64,000 bases of DNA from Diploptera punctata (lineage: Eukaryota; Arthropoda; Insecta; Blattodea; Blaberidae). A program made the position numbers and the translations under genes. This document shows, in pieces, positions 32,827 through 43,639 of this stretch; within the stretch, counting starts at the first letter, position 1; each line of letters begins with the position of its first letter. The notes beneath the pieces were generated by a model. It was not told where the DNA came from. It ran no database searches and saw nothing but the letters and a program-made list of their open reading frames with translations. The DNA lies in assembly GCA_030220185.1 (NCBI GenBank), contig JASPKZ010005708.1, positions 301,501-365,500 on the forward strand. The letters run 5' to 3'.

Positions 32827-33169
32827 TTTTTAGAGTATTTATTTTGTGTGAGTGTCCAAATTCCTTTTTGTTTTTTCCTATATGTACTTTATTACAGTGT
32901 TTGCAACTAATTTGATAAATTCCAGATTTTTTTACTATCTGGGGGTATTGACTTTTTTATTAGTTATTAGATGATTACCCAAGCTAAATTTATCAGTGTT
33001 AATGTGATATCGAATTTCTTGATTTTTTTTTTATTTGTTGTGTGTTTCAGGATGGTAGTAATTTTCTTGAATTGTTTTTCTTTCTTGGAATCAGATTGTA
33101 GGATGGTGTATTCATTTATTCTTTTTGTTGTTTGAATATAATTAATTCATTCATTCATTATCTCTTTTC

Positions 33170-33898
33170 CAAAGCCATTAAAACTAAATATATGGTCACA
33201 CGTAGAAATACATTATATAATGAAAATGGACAGCTAATGACAAATGAGGGAAATTTTGAGGAAATGGCTCAATTCAAATACCTAGGAACAATAATCACAA
33301 ATAGGAATGAGATGCACAAAGAAATTAAACATAGGCTCAATTCTGGAAATGCATGCTATTATGCATTGCAGAGACTCTTGATGTCCCAACTCCTTTCAAA
33401 AAACGTTAAACTGATAATATATAAAACTATTATTCTACTAGTTACATTATATGGATGCGAAACATGGACTCTTACTTTAAGGGAGGAAAGGAGATTACAA
33501 GTATTTGAGAATAAAGTACTTAGGAAAATGTTTGGACCAAAGAGAGATGAACAAACAGGTGAATGGAGAAGACTACATAACAATGAACTACATGGTCTTT
33601 ATAGGAAGCCAGATATAATAAGAACAGTTAAGTCTCGTAGACTGCGATGGGCAGGACATGTTGCACGTATGGGGAATGAAAGACATGCATGGAAGCTTCT
33701 TGTAGGAAAACCAGAGAGAAAACGCCCAGTTGGTAGACCAAGAATGAGGTGGGAGAATAACATTAACTATGATTTGAGGGAAGTAGATTATACAGGGAAT
33801 GATTGGAAAGCATTAGCTCAGGATAGGGATGTATGGAGAGCTTATGTCTGCATGGCAATGAACCTATGAGTTCAATAGTGCCAGTGAGTAAGTAAGTA
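33170..33898 (+). mobile_element. LINE 3' end, 245-codon open frame
   Basis: The open frame 33132-33869 encodes the part of a LINE ORF2 after the RT fingers: YLGTIITNRNEMHKEIKHRL, IYKTIILLVTLYGCETWTL, RRLRWAGHVARMGNERHAWK, KRPVGRPRMRWENNINYDLR and NDWKALAQDRDVWRAY. The 3' tail is (GTAA)n, from GTGCCAGTGAGTAAGTAAGTA. The 5' end is cut off as usual for target-primed reverse transcription. The uninterrupted frame indicates a young copy. Relatives: 32462-32826, 41935-43125, 57689-58435 and 60489-60883. The clade cannot be fixed from the C-terminus alone. Confidence 0.85.
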
Positions 33899-33902
33899 TA
33901 TT

Positions 33903-35053
33903 TGAAGAGAAAAATTCTTGCCTAGACTGAGGCTCGAACCCGGGACCCTTGGCTTTCCGGGCCCAAGTGCTCTACCTACTGAGCTACCGAGGCGAGTTAC
34001 GATCTAGATGCAAATTTTTCTCTTATATACATTGTAATTCCCTCGTGCCAAAGGCTTGAAACCGTACCTTCTATCTTTGCAAATGGCGGCTTCTTAGTTA
34101 AGAAGACATTTATTGGGAATTTAACACTACTTTATAAAGCCAGTAGGGCTTCTATTGATGATTTTAATATTGATTTAACACTTCTCACTGAAGGATAAAT
34201 TATATTTGAAGAGAAAAATTCTCACCTAGACTGAGACTCGAACCCGGGACCCTTGGCTTTCCAGGCCAAGTGCTCTACCAACTGAGCTACCGAGGCGAGT
34301 TATAATCTAGATGCAAATTTTTCTCTTATATACATTGTAATTCCCTCGCACCAAATGCTTGAAACTGCTTCTTAGTTAAGAAGACATTTATTGGGAATTT
34401 AACACTACTTTATAAAGCCAGTAGGGCTTCTATTGATGATTTTATTATTGATTTAACACTTCTCACTGAAGGATAAATTATATTTGAAGAGAAAAATTCT
34501 CGCCTAGGCCGAGACTCAAATGTCTTCTTAACTAAGAAGCCGCCATTTGCAAAGATAGAAGCTACGGTTTCAAGCATTTGGCGCGAGGGAATTAAAATGT
34601 CTTCTTAACTAAGAAGCCGCCATTTGCAAAGATAGAAGCTACGGTTTCAAGCATTTGGCGCAAGGGAATATTAATGTATATAAGAGAAAAATTTGCATCT
34701 AGATCGTAACTCGCCTCGGTAGCTCAGTTGGTAGAGCACTTGGCCCGGAAAGCCAAGGGTCCCGGGTTTGAGTTTCAGTCTAGGCAAAAATTTTTCTCTT
34801 AAAATATAATTTATCCTTCAGTGAGAAGTGTTAAATCAATAATAAAATCATCAGTAGAAGCCCTACTGGCTTTATAAATTAGTGTTAAATTCCCAATAAA
34901 TGTCTTCTTAACTAAGAAGCCGCCATTTGCAAAGATAGAAGCTACGGTTTCAAGCATTTGGCACGAGGGAATTACAATATATATAAGAGAAAAATTTGCA
35001 TCTAGATCGTAACTCGCCTCGGTAGCTCAGTTGGTAGAGCACTTGGCCCGGAA
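33903..35053. repeat. Inverted array of tRNA-like units in a LINE tail
   Basis: Two and a bit minus-strand units (33920-33993, 34223-34296, remnant at 34500) face two + strand units (34713-34785, 35016-35053), spaced about 303 bp. An 77-bp segment (about 34517-34593) is duplicated next to it at the centre. The block is flanked by AGTAAGTAT[A/G]TTT (33891-33903 and 35054-35066), so it appears to have entered the LINE tail as one insertion. Confidence 0.7.
34713..34785 (+). repeat. tRNA-like unit
   Basis: Cloverleaf-like: GCCTCGG/TAGGC partial acceptor, D arm GCTC/GAGC, anticodon stem TTGGC/GCCAA with loop CCGGAAA (C instead of U at 33), T arm CCGGG/CCCGG region, then TTTTT. Not a standard functional tRNA. 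Confidence 0.6.
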
Positions 35054-35358
35054 AGTAAGTATGTTTAAAATATGATTGTATTCTTTCTTAAAATCATCCT
35101 CATTTAGTGGAATAACTCTGTTATTCTTTATGAATTATTCTTCATTTGTAGATACTTTCTTTCTTCTAACCATTATGATTTGTCTTCCCATACTTTTTAC
35201 CTTTTACTACCATCTCAATACTTGTTCTACTTGGTGTCCTTCATTCATCGTCCTTTCAAAGTCTTCTAGTCCTTTTAATTGTAATTATATTGATTGATTT
35301 GAATGTTTTTATGATGATGTGACTTGAATTTATAAATTAATACTTACATACATATTAA

Positions 35359-35709
35359 GTCCTGCGCCGTAGCCGAGCAGTTAAGGTAGGAAGCCTTGGC
35401 ACAGAGCTACGGGACTTGCGCTGGTTCGAGTCTCCATGGGGGAAGAAATTTTCTCATGGTATTTCGGTCAGTATGGGACCGGTGCCCACCCAGCATTGTG
35501 ATGCATTTGTGTAGCTACAATAAGTAGCAGCTCCAGGTTGAGAAAACCAGCTATAACGGCTGGGGGACTCGACATGCTGACCACATGTCACCCCTACACT
35601 GGCTGATTATCATCTACCTCTGTGATTGACACATGTGGATGTGAAGGACCAGCAGCCGGCTGGTAAAAGGGCAACCGCTGAAAAGTGGAAAAACCCTCAA
35701 TCGGATCGG
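35359..35709 (+). repeat. Full-length tRNA-derived SINE
   Basis: 351 bp from GTCCTGCGCCGTAGCCGAGC, B box GGTTCGAGTC, to CCTCAATCGGATCGG. Flanked by ACATACATATTAA at 35346-35358 and 35710-35722. The broken copy at 27430-29512 is the same family; 49510-49627 is a partial one. Confidence 0.85.
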
Positions 35710-36108
35710 ACATACATATTAACTCACTCACTGGCACATTCAAACCTGAGGCCACATGGATATAACTCTCCACACATCCCTATCCTGAGCTAATGTTTTG
35801 CTATCATCCCCTGTATGATTGATCTTCCTTAAATCATGATTAATGTTATTCTCCCATCTCATTCTTGGGTTACCTACTGGATGCTTTCCCTCTGGTTTTC
35901 ATATAATAAGTTTCCATGCTCCCACATATTACTACTTTTTATATAATCGTTTTTGAGAAGATTTCTATCTTTAGATCTTTTCTCTGTCAGAATCAGCTAC
36001 TGTATATACCTTTCCTTCAGGTGGTTATAAGTTGAATCTCTTATTTAAGATATTGCTCAGTAGGATTTTAATATTATTTAACTGATATTAATATACATAT
36101 TTTTACAG

Positions 36109-36328
36109 GAAGGATTAACACACACTCCAGAAATTTTACAGTTGGATTTAGCAGATTTAGAATCACTTCCAGATCGTGCATCTCAAGCTCTTGAATTATT
36201 TGGTCAAATCGACATTTTGATAAACAATGGAGGTATTAGCAACAGAGGAAATGTACAGAGCACGAATGCTAATGTATTCATTAAAATAATGACCGTTAAC
36301 TTTTTTGGTCAAATGGTTCTAACAAAAG
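36109..36328 (+). CDS. DHRS7B: DHRS7B-like gene, exon with NNGG motif
   Basis: Acceptor TTTTTACAG, donor AAAG|GTAATA. 73 codons plus one base. It encodes LDLADLESLPDRASQALELF, FGQIDILINNGGISNRG (NNGG at residues 134-137, NNAG in most SDRs) and VNFFGQMVLTK (Asn159, the SDR active-site Asn). Entry phase 0, exit phase 1; the split codon is completed by the next exon to give KALLPSM. Confidence 0.95.
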
Positions 36329-36376
36329 GTAATATAACCTTTAAATGTTCAGGTATAATATTTTAGAAAATACTTC

Positions 36377-36381
<5 letters not shown>

Positions 36382-36409
<28 letters not shown>

Positions 36410-36410
36410 A
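36382..36410. repeat. (AG)n microsatellite
   Basis: (AT)n followed by about nine AG units. Confidence 0.8.
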
Positions 36411-36544
36411 AAAAACTCATAATCACAAGAGTGTGTATCTTCCTCAGTCTTGATACAATATTAAAATATTGCGATGCTATTAATACAAATTTTAACATTC
36501 ACAGTGAGATGGACAATTATTATTTTGAAAAGAAAAATTAACTA

Positions 36545-37060
36545 ATAATTAATAAAAATTAATAATATTAGTCATTATATTATTTTTGGTCTGGACATCT
36601 TACCTCAATATTAATGTTGTTTTGAAACATGTCCAAGAACAAATCAACATTAATATTGAGGTAAGATGTCCAGACCAAAAATAATATAATTAAAATAACC
36701 TCAAAATGTAACTTCCTAAAATTAAATATTAGTCATATCTCACCTCATACCTCGTGTTCTTCAAGCACGGAAGAACACGAAATATGAGGTGAGATATGAC
36801 TCATTTTATTATTAATTATTATTATTAATTGAAAACCTCATAATGTTATTTCCCATAATGAATTTATGGAGAAAAATTAACACCTAAATCGGGATTTCAA
36901 CCCGAGGTCTCTACTTTACATGCTAGTATGCTACCACTGCACCATTCAGGCATTCCGATGCAGATCCTAACTTTTCTTCTTCATATATTATTCTCTTTTG
37001 CGTCCGAGGCAGATAATCATCGCTACCAGTGCAGCTTCTGAATTCAAGAAGACATTTTTA
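36545..37060. mobile_element. PLE composite: palindrome with tRNA-like remnant
   Basis: Arms TCATATCTCACCTCATACCT...AAATATGAGGTGAGATATGA around 36775, family end CCTCATAATGTTATTTCCC, then a minus tRNA-like remnant (36880-36965) and AAGAAGACATTT spacer typical of the tRNA-like units. Its left part is split by the insertion at 36576-36724. Confidence 0.6.
36576..36724. mobile_element. PLE palindrome, centre deleted, 12-bp TSD
   Basis: 149 bp between AATATTAGTCAT copies (36564-36575, 36725-36736). Matches 63547-63790 except that the palindrome centre with the hammerhead cores is gone; only GAAACATGTCC remains on one arm. The join falls at a TTG shared by both arms. Confidence 0.8.
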
Positions 37061-37062
37061 AT

Positions 37063-37817
37063 GACTATTTAACTCATGCCCCAAATAGGAGTCAATGACC
37101 AATCACGTTTCAATGATTTCTGTTTTACAACCAATCAGAGTCGTGTTTCACGAAATATTTATCAGTGTTATAATTACCATATTAAAGAAAGCTCATCCTT
37201 TTTAATATTCTGAACAGGTCTGACCATTATTTTGCAGTGACTGAGCCTGTGAGAAATACGGCTACCAGATTGTATATATAGTGCATGAATGTCAACACAT
37301 ACCGCATGCGGGAGTTAATATAAAAACATTTGTAGCAATTGATTATACCACCAAAAAAGAAACCACTGTTTGCACTTTCTTAAATGTATTTTTTTCCCAG
37401 GTAACAATCCAGAAAACTATAATTGTCATATTTACATCATACGACATCAGAAATGAATTAATATACAGTTTGATGTGTTTCATTTTTTCTCCACTAGAGA
37501 GCATTCTTACAATATTGCGTTCCTTTGGCAATAAATAGTATGATCGGGTTGCAGTGACAAACAAAAGAAGCAGATGAAGCGTATCTATCGTTTCTCATTT
37601 GTTTTCAAACATCGCCATTTACATTAAATATATAAATATTTTAAAATAACTATAGTTAAATAATGATTTGTGAGTAAACAGCTTAATTTTATTCGTTAAA
37701 TAGTCCTAACAAATGCTACTCTTGATTTCCAAATTCTCTAGATAAATTCACGACTCACTTTGTGAGTCGTGAATTTATCAATAATTTGGAAATCACTCGT
37801 AGCATTACTTATGATAA
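37063..37817 (+). repeat. Repeat R, copy 2, uninterrupted
   Basis: The best reference copy, about 755 bp. Terminal hairpin at 37725-37800 with GATAAATTCACGACTCAC / GTGAGTCGTGAATTTATC as the inner arms. Confidence 0.8.
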
Positions 37818-38136
37818 TTTACATTACCATTATAGCAGTAAAGCTTAATATTTCATATTTTAAGATTTGCAATGTAAGTCTGACTGATGAAATCAAATCT
37901 CTGTGTCATCATACATTTTTTGTAAAACTAAATATTGTGAACATATGAGACTAGCAGTATGTTAAAAAATAAACTAACCCATTATTGGATATGTGATCTT
38001 AGAAGTTGTAAACAAGAACTTTAAACCATTCAGTCAGCAAAAGTAAATGTCAGTCCATCTTGTTAATACAATAAGAATTTAGTTTTTTTATAATTCTTCA
38101 GTTAAGTCATTTTAGTGTTAATTATTATTGTTGCAG

Positions 38137-38221
38137 CACTTTTGCCATCTATGATCAGACAACAAAGTGGACACATTGTTGCTGTTAGCAGTGTTCAGGG
38201 CAAGATGGCTATACCATTCAG
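38137..38221 (+). CDS. DHRS7B: DHRS7B-like gene, exon with catalytic Ser
   Basis: Acceptor TTGTTGCAG, donor CAG|GTTAGT; enters in phase 1, leaves in phase 2. It encodes [20 protein letters not shown] then QGKMAIPFR. Ser187 of SSVQG is the catalytic serine position of classical SDRs, 13 residues before the catalytic Tyr in the next exon. QGKMxIPFR is strongly typical of the DHRS7B branch. Confidence 0.95.
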
Positions 38222-38293
38222 GTTAGTGTTTGATGTATGGAAGAAATAGATGAAAGTATAATATCTCCAGAACTTTGAGGCAAATATCCATGT

Positions 38294-39000
38294 TGTTTTT
38301 ATTATTGATTTAACATTTCTCAATGAAAGATAAATTAAATTTGAGTCCCGGTCTAGGCGAAAATTTTTCTCTTCAAATTTAATTTATCTTTCATTGAGAA
38401 ATGTTAAATTAATAATAAAAACATCATTAGAAGCCTTACTAGCTTATAAAGTAATGTTAAATTCCCAATAAATGTCTTCTTAACTAAGAAGCCGCCATTT
38501 GCAAAGATAGAAGCAATGGTTTCAAAAGCATTTGGCGATAGGGAATTACAACGTATATAAGAGAAAAATTTGCGTCTAGATCGTAACTCGCCTCGGTAGC
38601 TCAGTTGGTAGAGAACTTGGCCCGGAAAGCCAAGGGTCCCGGGTTCGAGTCCCGGTCTAGGCAAAAAATTTTTCTCTTCAAATTAAATTTATCTTTCATT
38701 GAGAAATGTTAAATTAATAATAAAAACATCATTAGAAGCCTTACTAGCTTATAAAGTAATGTTAAATTCCCAATAAATGTCTTCTTAACTAAGAAGCCGC
38801 CATTTGCAAAGATAGAAGCAATGGTTTCAAAAGCATTTGGCGATAGGGAATTACAATGTATATAAGAGAAATATTTGCGTCTAGATTGTAACTCGCCTCG
38901 GTAGCTCAGTTGGTAGAGAACTTGGCCCGGAAAGCCAAGGGTCCCGGGTTCGAGTCCCGGTCTAGGCAAAAATTTTTCTCTTCAAATTTAATTTATCTTT
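38294..39000 (+). repeat. Tandem tRNA-like units with 12-bp TSD in intron 4
   Basis: 707 bp between exact copies of AAATATCCATGT (38282-38293 and 39001-39012). Two head-to-tail units of 305 bp, very similar, with tRNA-like heads at 38590-38662 and 38895-38967 followed by AAAATTTTTCTC. Part of an inverted copy precedes them at the left end. The paired 86-codon frames on the minus strand are repeat shadows. Confidence 0.8.
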
Positions 39001-39310
39001 AAATATCCATGTATTTAAATAAATGGTGGTCTTTTTTTTGTGAGTTTAATGTTATCTGTGCGTTTCATTTACTCATTTGATCTTAATGGAAAAATTAACT
39101 AAAGCATCGTTATGCTTTAAATATAATTCAATGTACCACACATCTCTATAACAAAGAAGGCTTTTCATTTATTTCTCCAAAGGAAACTCATAATCTGCTT
39201 TCTCATGATTTGTATCAAGAAAGAAGTTGATACGAATATTAGGTCCTACAACATCAAGGTCAATATTCCACTATACACCATATTATTATTATTAACAACT
39301 ATTTCTTTGA

Positions 39311-39910
39311 TGTTTTTATTATTGATTTAACATTTCTCACTGAAGGATAAATTATATTTGAAGAGAAAAAATTTTCGCCTAGACCGAGACTCGAACCCAG
39401 GACCTTTGGCTTGCCGGGCCAATTGCTCTACCAATTGAGCTACCAAGGCGAGTTGCGATCTAGATGCAAATTTTTCTCTTATATACATTGTAATTCCCTT
39501 GCGCCAAATGCTTTGAAACCTTTGCTTCTATCTTTGCAAATGGCAGCCTTTTTCTCTTTAAATATAATTTATCCCTCAGTGAGAAGTGTTCAATTAATAA
39601 TAAAAACATCAATAGAAGTCCTACTGGCTTTATAAAGTAGTGTTAAATTCCCAATAAATGTCCTCTTAAACTAAGAGGCTGCCATTTGCAAAGATAGAAA
39701 CAAAGGTTTCAAAGCATTTGGCGCGAGGGAATTACAATGTGTATAAGAGAAAAAATTGCGTCTAGATCGCAACTCGCCTTGGTAGCTCAGTTGGTAGAGC
39801 ATTTGGCCTGGAAAGCCAAAGGTCCCAGGTTCGAGTCTCGGTCTAGGTGAAAAAAAAAAGTTCTCTTTAAATATAATTTATCCTTCAGTGAGAAGTGTTA
39901 AATTAATAAT
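39311..39910. repeat. Inverted pair of tRNA-like units
   Basis: A minus-strand unit (39377-39449) and a + strand unit (39776-39848) with the same ATCTTTGCAAATGGC spacer between them. Outer borders CTTCTCACTGAAGGATAAATT and complement are shared with 34180 and 39880. Boundaries are approximate. Confidence 0.65.
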
Positions 39911-40246
39911 AAATATGAAAATCAAATAAAACTACATTTTACTTTTATTTAATTAATGATAATAAAAACATCACCTTGCTCTTACTTCGTGACAATTTTG
40001 AATATTGTTAGTCATTGACTGAAGTTGATGCATGTTTACACCCACACAATTCTGTACATACACTATCTGGTGGAACTATTTATAAATAAATGCCTTACAC
40101 TTACAAGGGTATATTTTAGAGTTTTCTTGTTGTCCTCTGCTCTTGATAAAAATAATAGTTGTCATGACTTGTAACTCAACCCATTTATAGTTCAAAGTGA
40201 TTAAAGTGTAACCCTTTTCTCTCAATTTGAACTGTTTAATTTGCAG

Positions 40247-40407
40247 GTCAGCATATGCAGCATCAAAGCATGCTCTTCAGGCATTCAGTGACTCCTTACG
40301 AGCAGAAGTAGCTCAGCACAACATTCAAGTGTCTGTCGTAAGTCCTGGCTATATTGCAACAGCTCTTTCAATTAATGCACTTACAGGAAGTGGTTCAACC
40401 CATGGAG
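40247..40407 (+). CDS. DHRS7B: DHRS7B-like gene, exon with YAASK
   Basis: Acceptor TTTGCAG, donor GGAG|GTAAGT; enters in phase 2, leaves in phase 1. Encodes [20 protein letters not shown], where Tyr200 and Lys204 are the YxxxK catalytic pair, and [14 protein letters not shown], the PG motif that lines the cofactor site. Every active-site residue of the enzyme is now accounted for across exons. Confidence 0.96.
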
Positions 40408-40487
40408 GTAAGTTTTTTTTTTCTGGATATCTATTACAAATCATTATTCTAATTTGTCCCTAAGAAATTATGGTTTATGATTAAATT

Positions 40488-40909
40488 CTTCTTCTTCTTC
40501 ACTTCACGGGCCAGGCATAAATTGCCTGTTCCACCTCACAGTTGTTCTGTCCATCTTTTCATTGGCCTTCCTACATTCCTTAAATCTCTTGGCTTGTAGT
40601 TGAATGCTGCTCTTGGTAATCTTGTTACATTCATTCTTTCCACATGTGTAAACCATTTCTCTCTATATTCTCTGATTTTTTCATTCAATGGATATATTTT
40701 TAACTCTGTTCTTATATCTTCATTCCTTATCCGATCCAATCTTGTGCAGCCTGTTGTTCTTCTAAGGAAGTTCATTTCTGCGCTTTGTATTTTACTTTGC
40801 AATTTTTTGGTCATTACCCAAGTTTTGCTCCCATAAAGTAATGCAGGAACTGCCAATGTTTTATAAAACTTCAATCTAGTATCTCTTCTTGTTTTATTCT
40901 TTAATGACA
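40488..40909 (-). mobile_element. LINE 3' end with GAA tail in intron 5
   Basis: Minus-strand frame 40910-40536: RRDTRLKFYKTLAVPALLYG, SKTWVMTKKLQSKIQSAEMN, FLRRTTGCTRLDRIRNEDIR, ending RNVGRPMKRWTEQL; tail (GAA)n. Flanked by TATGATTAAATT at 40476-40487 and 40910-40921. Intact enough to be a young copy. Same family as 61993-62330. Confidence 0.87.
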
Positions 40910-41021
40910 TATGATTAAATTATGGTTTACTAATTACAAAACTGCTTTCACGACTAGGCCTAGCTTTAAGAGACATATCAGTAATATATGATAAGAATAG
41001 TAACATTTAAATAAATTTTAG

Positions 41022-41685
41022 ATTAATATAAACATCTCACCTCATAATTAGTAGTTAATAACACAGAGCAACAAAAAAGAAACTTTTTTTTGTCTCAGAA
41101 AGAAAAATATGTGATTCTGATAGTATTTTTTCTCCTATATTCAAATATGATATCGGTTTTTCTCAATCACGCAAGGTTTCCAAGAGACAGGAATTTATAA
41201 TTTCAAACACTTTAATATTTTCTACATTTGTAACTACACAATATTCGAACATTCGGACTCACCAAGAAAGTAAGAAATGACGATTTTCTGCTATATTTTC
41301 CCTATGGAGAATCCCTCTTGATGGTCCAACAATAATCGTCCAGCATATTAGGATTCCATTTGCCTTGATATCTTTTTTCCATAGCTGAAATCATTTGAGT
41401 TAGCTCATTGGTTTTATTTTAAAATGGATGAAAAAGTTTATTAAAAAAATAATTATTTAAATCCATTAATTGAAATTGAAATAAAAAAAACTGTGGGTGA
41501 TGGAACAATTCCGAATACATATTTGAAACTACGATAAAAAACTGCATTAAGTATGACTATTGGTACTCATGAGACAAAAATCACGTTGACCAGTGTAATT
41601 AGTAATTTATTATGATGTGAGATGTTTACACTGGCTCCAAAATTTATTAAAATAAACCTCATACTGTTTTCCTATTCAAATATTA
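41022..41685. mobile_element. PLE-type palindrome with unrecognised interior
   Basis: Arms AAACATCTCACCTCATAATTA (41031) and complement (41617-41637), family end AACCTCATACTGTTTTCCTATT. The 530-bp interior is not homologous to the usual PLE tail as far as I can see. Confidence 0.5.
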
Positions 41686-41701
41686 AATAACTATTATTAA
41701 T

Positions 41702-41880
41702 AATTGAGTTTATATTTTTTAACATTCTTCCCTCCTACAATCATATGAGATAAGAATGTTAAAAAAATACAAATTCAATTATTAAATTAAACCTCATAAT
41801 GTTACTTCCTGATGATTTTAAAACTATTAATAAATTACAATAGGAAGTAACATTATGAGGTTTTCTTAATAAATAAGCTG
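41702..41880. mobile_element. PLE-type palindrome, short
   Basis: ATTTTTTAACATTCTTCCCTC...GAGATAAGAATGTTAAAAAAAT inverted arms, followed by two facing family ends (CCTCATAATGTTACTTCCTG and GGAAGTAACATTATGAGG). Confidence 0.6.
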
Positions 41881-42558
41881 AACCTGTTCATCTTACCAAC
41901 ATAAATTGTTTTATAATTTTTTTTATTTTAGAAAGAAGTGGGTTAGTTGCATGATCTTTATGGGAACCCAAATGAAATAAGAACAGTCAAGTCTCATAGA
42001 CTGTGATGGGCAGGACATGTAGCATGAATTGAAAATGAAAGAGAGACATGGAAACATTTTATAGAAAAGCCAGGGGTGAAAGTGCCCAAGAAGAATAAGA
42101 TGAGAGAATAACATTAATCATGATTTAAGGGAGATGAATTATATAGGGAATACTAGGAGTTAGATATGCACGACTCACTTCATATTTGTAGATTTCATTA
42201 TCAATTCTTTCTAACTGTTCATGATCCTGTAGGTTGATTTATGCTCCTTCTGTTGGCTGACTGATGAACTTCCAAATCAAATTTTTTTCTCCGAGTATTT
42301 CAAAATTCATTATTTTCTTTCTATTTTAGTGGATGTAAATTTTCTCCCAAATTGTAAGTTTCCTTAGATTTTTATTAAATTAATATTGGGAAGCTAAAGC
42401 TATTACTATGATAGAAATCATAGCTGTGTGGAGTCCCTTCATGTCTTCTTCAGGTAGAAGCCATTCATTGTGTATTTGTGAATGATGATTCATTGCAATT
42501 GAATGTGGGGCCAGTAGAGTAAAGGTAAAGGAAGGATTCTTGCTTGGATGGGAATGAA

Positions 42559-42631
42559 GCCTGGATTAGCTCAGTGGTCTGAGCATTAGCACGGAAAGCT
42601 AAAGGTTCGGGGTTCGATTCCCGGTTCAGGC
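42559..42631 (+). repeat. tRNA-like unit with full acceptor stem
   Basis: Acceptor GCCTGGA/TTCAGGC pairs over seven positions (one G-U); D arm GCTC/GAGC; anticodon stem TTAGC/GCTAA with loop ACGGAAA; T arm CGGGG/CCCGG type. Base 33 is C, not U. Followed by AAAAATTTTTCTC, a possible Pol III terminator. Confidence 0.65.
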
Positions 42632-42917
42632 AAAAATTTTTCTCTTTACCATTGATTTACAATGATTCCTTAGATTTATCTGACTGTTTCAGTAAACAAT
42701 TTCATGAGGTTTCAGTAAACATTGAAACAGGTAGATAAATCTAAGGAACTCATGATTTGGGAGAAAATTTACATCAACAAAAAAAAAAAGGAAGAAAATA
42801 ATGAATTTTGAAATACCTGGAGAAAAAAATTGTATTTGGAAGTTCAACGGTCACTCAACAGAGAAAGAAGAAATCAACCTACAGGATCACCAACTGCCGA
42901 TTCAACAGTTAGAAAGA

Positions 42918-42959
42918 ATATTGATAATGGTGCTTAAAACATTGAAACCCTGGGTATGA
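42918..42959 (+). ncRNA. Hammerhead-like motif, U3-A8 type
   Basis: Core UUGAUAA at 42921-42927, extra U, stem II GGUG/CAUU, GAAA at 42944-42947, stem III ACCC-U-GGGU, cleavage base A. Confidence 0.6.
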
Positions 42960-43438
42960 TTTCGTGCATATCTACCTCCTATTATTTAAAATAAACCTCA
43001 TCTTGTCACTTCCTTTAAATATATAGGGAATGATTGGAAAATGTTAGCTCAGGATAGGGATCTATGGAGAACTTATGCCAGTGCTGTCATGAATCTCCGT
43101 TCAATAGTGCCAGTTAGTTAGTTAATTATTTCAAATAATTAATTAGTCCTGATGTATTAGTAGTTTTTATGCTCTCCTCTGGTTTTGAAATTTGCACCAT
43201 CCAGGATTGTTAGACTTTTTTTTAAGTTAGTAAAATTCTGAGTATGAGTTTCATTTGGAAGGAAAGTAAAGTCATGTCCTAGATTTACGACAAAACAACT
43301 TTGAGCCTAAAATAAAATGTCTCTGAACAAAATTGTTTAGCCATTTCATGCCTAGCTTCCAATTGGGATCTAATGACCTGAGTTGTAAAAGAATATTGTT
43401 AAATATAAATACATAAATAATTCATATTTATGTTTCAG

Positions 43439-43635
43439 TGATGGATAGTGCAATTGCATCAGGTTACACCCCAGAATATGTTGCAGAAGAGATTCTGAAA
43501 GCTGTGATACGTGACAAGAAAGATATCATCATTGCTCCAATTGTACCACGTATTGCTGTATTACTTAGGGAGCCATGCTCCATGTCTTTATTTCAGAGTC
43601 ATGGAAAAAAGAGCTCGCAAACAGGGGGATGCTGA
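43439..43635 (+). CDS. DHRS7B: DHRS7B-like gene, last exon, frameshifted
   Basis: Acceptor TATGTTTCAG. Encodes VMDSAIASGYTPEYVAEEIL, KAVIRDKKDIIIAPIVPRIA and VLLRE, as expected for the family. After 43572 the frame as given yields PCSMSLFQSHGKKSSQTGGC and stops at TGA 43633-43635. One frame over, from 43580, the DNA reads PCLYFRVMEKRARKQGDAE and stops at TAA 43637-43639, which closely fits the basic C-terminal tail of DHRS7B proteins. So there is one extra base (or two missing) in 43573-43580. This may be a true mutation or an assembly error. With the tail the protein would have about 316 residues. Confidence 0.9.
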
Positions 43636-43639
43636 ATAA

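Larger units (their letters stand above)
32215..33165 (-). mobile_element. PLE fragment with GIY-YIG domain, split by a LINE
   Basis: Minus strand at about 33130-32850: KKSGIYQISCKHCNKVHIGK, the GIY and (H)IG halves of the endonuclease, in a degraded frame. At 32450-32330: remnants of EKIYI and MNFEI tail sequence. A LINE 3' end (32462-32826) lies between. A truncated hammerhead is at 32253-32278. Confidence 0.65.
42152..43019. mobile_element. PLE composite with tRNA-like unit and hammerhead, 12-bp TSD
   Basis: 868 bp inserted in a LINE. Left part is a minus-strand copy and right part a + strand copy of the PLE tail (MNFEIPGE and IWKFNG-type remnants at 42800-42870). Between them a tRNA-like unit at 42559-42631. 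One hammerhead-like motif at 42918-42959. The LINE sequence reads straight through when the insert and one TSD are removed. Confidence 0.82.
41935..43125 (+). mobile_element. LINE 3' end split by a PLE composite
   Basis: Left part 41935-42151 and right part 43020-43125 rejoin into the 3' end of the 33170-33898 family, ending GTGCCAGTTAGTTAGTTA. TATATAGGGAAT at 42140-42151 is repeated at 43020-43031, marking the PLE insertion. Confidence 0.8.

Noticed and set aside
34517..34670. Hammerhead in the spacer of tRNA-like units (TTGAAACCGTAGC on the minus strand)
   Set aside because: A GAAAC is present, but there is no CUGANGA-like core at the right distance.
9319..37564. 70-90-codon frames repeated at 9319-9611 and 37281-37564
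   Set aside because: They occur on both strands of repeat R, shift between copies and contain no domain.
37725..37817. Repeat R as a Helitron
   Set aside because: There is a 3' hairpin, but no CTRR end, no TC start and no clear A-T insertion site.
38404..38969. Two nearly identical 86-codon minus-strand proteins
   Set aside because: They translate the complement of the tRNA-like head (PRPGLEPGTLGFPG), a common false protein in repeats.
33903..39000. CRISPR-like array
   Set aside because: The regular spacing of about 303 bp comes from long tandem repeat units, not short repeats with unique spacers, and the genome is eukaryotic.
42440..42475. Hammerhead on the minus strand (CUGAAGAAGACAUG), also at 60900-60930
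   Set aside because: CUGAAGA is present, but there is no matching stem II followed by GAAA and no palindromic stem III.
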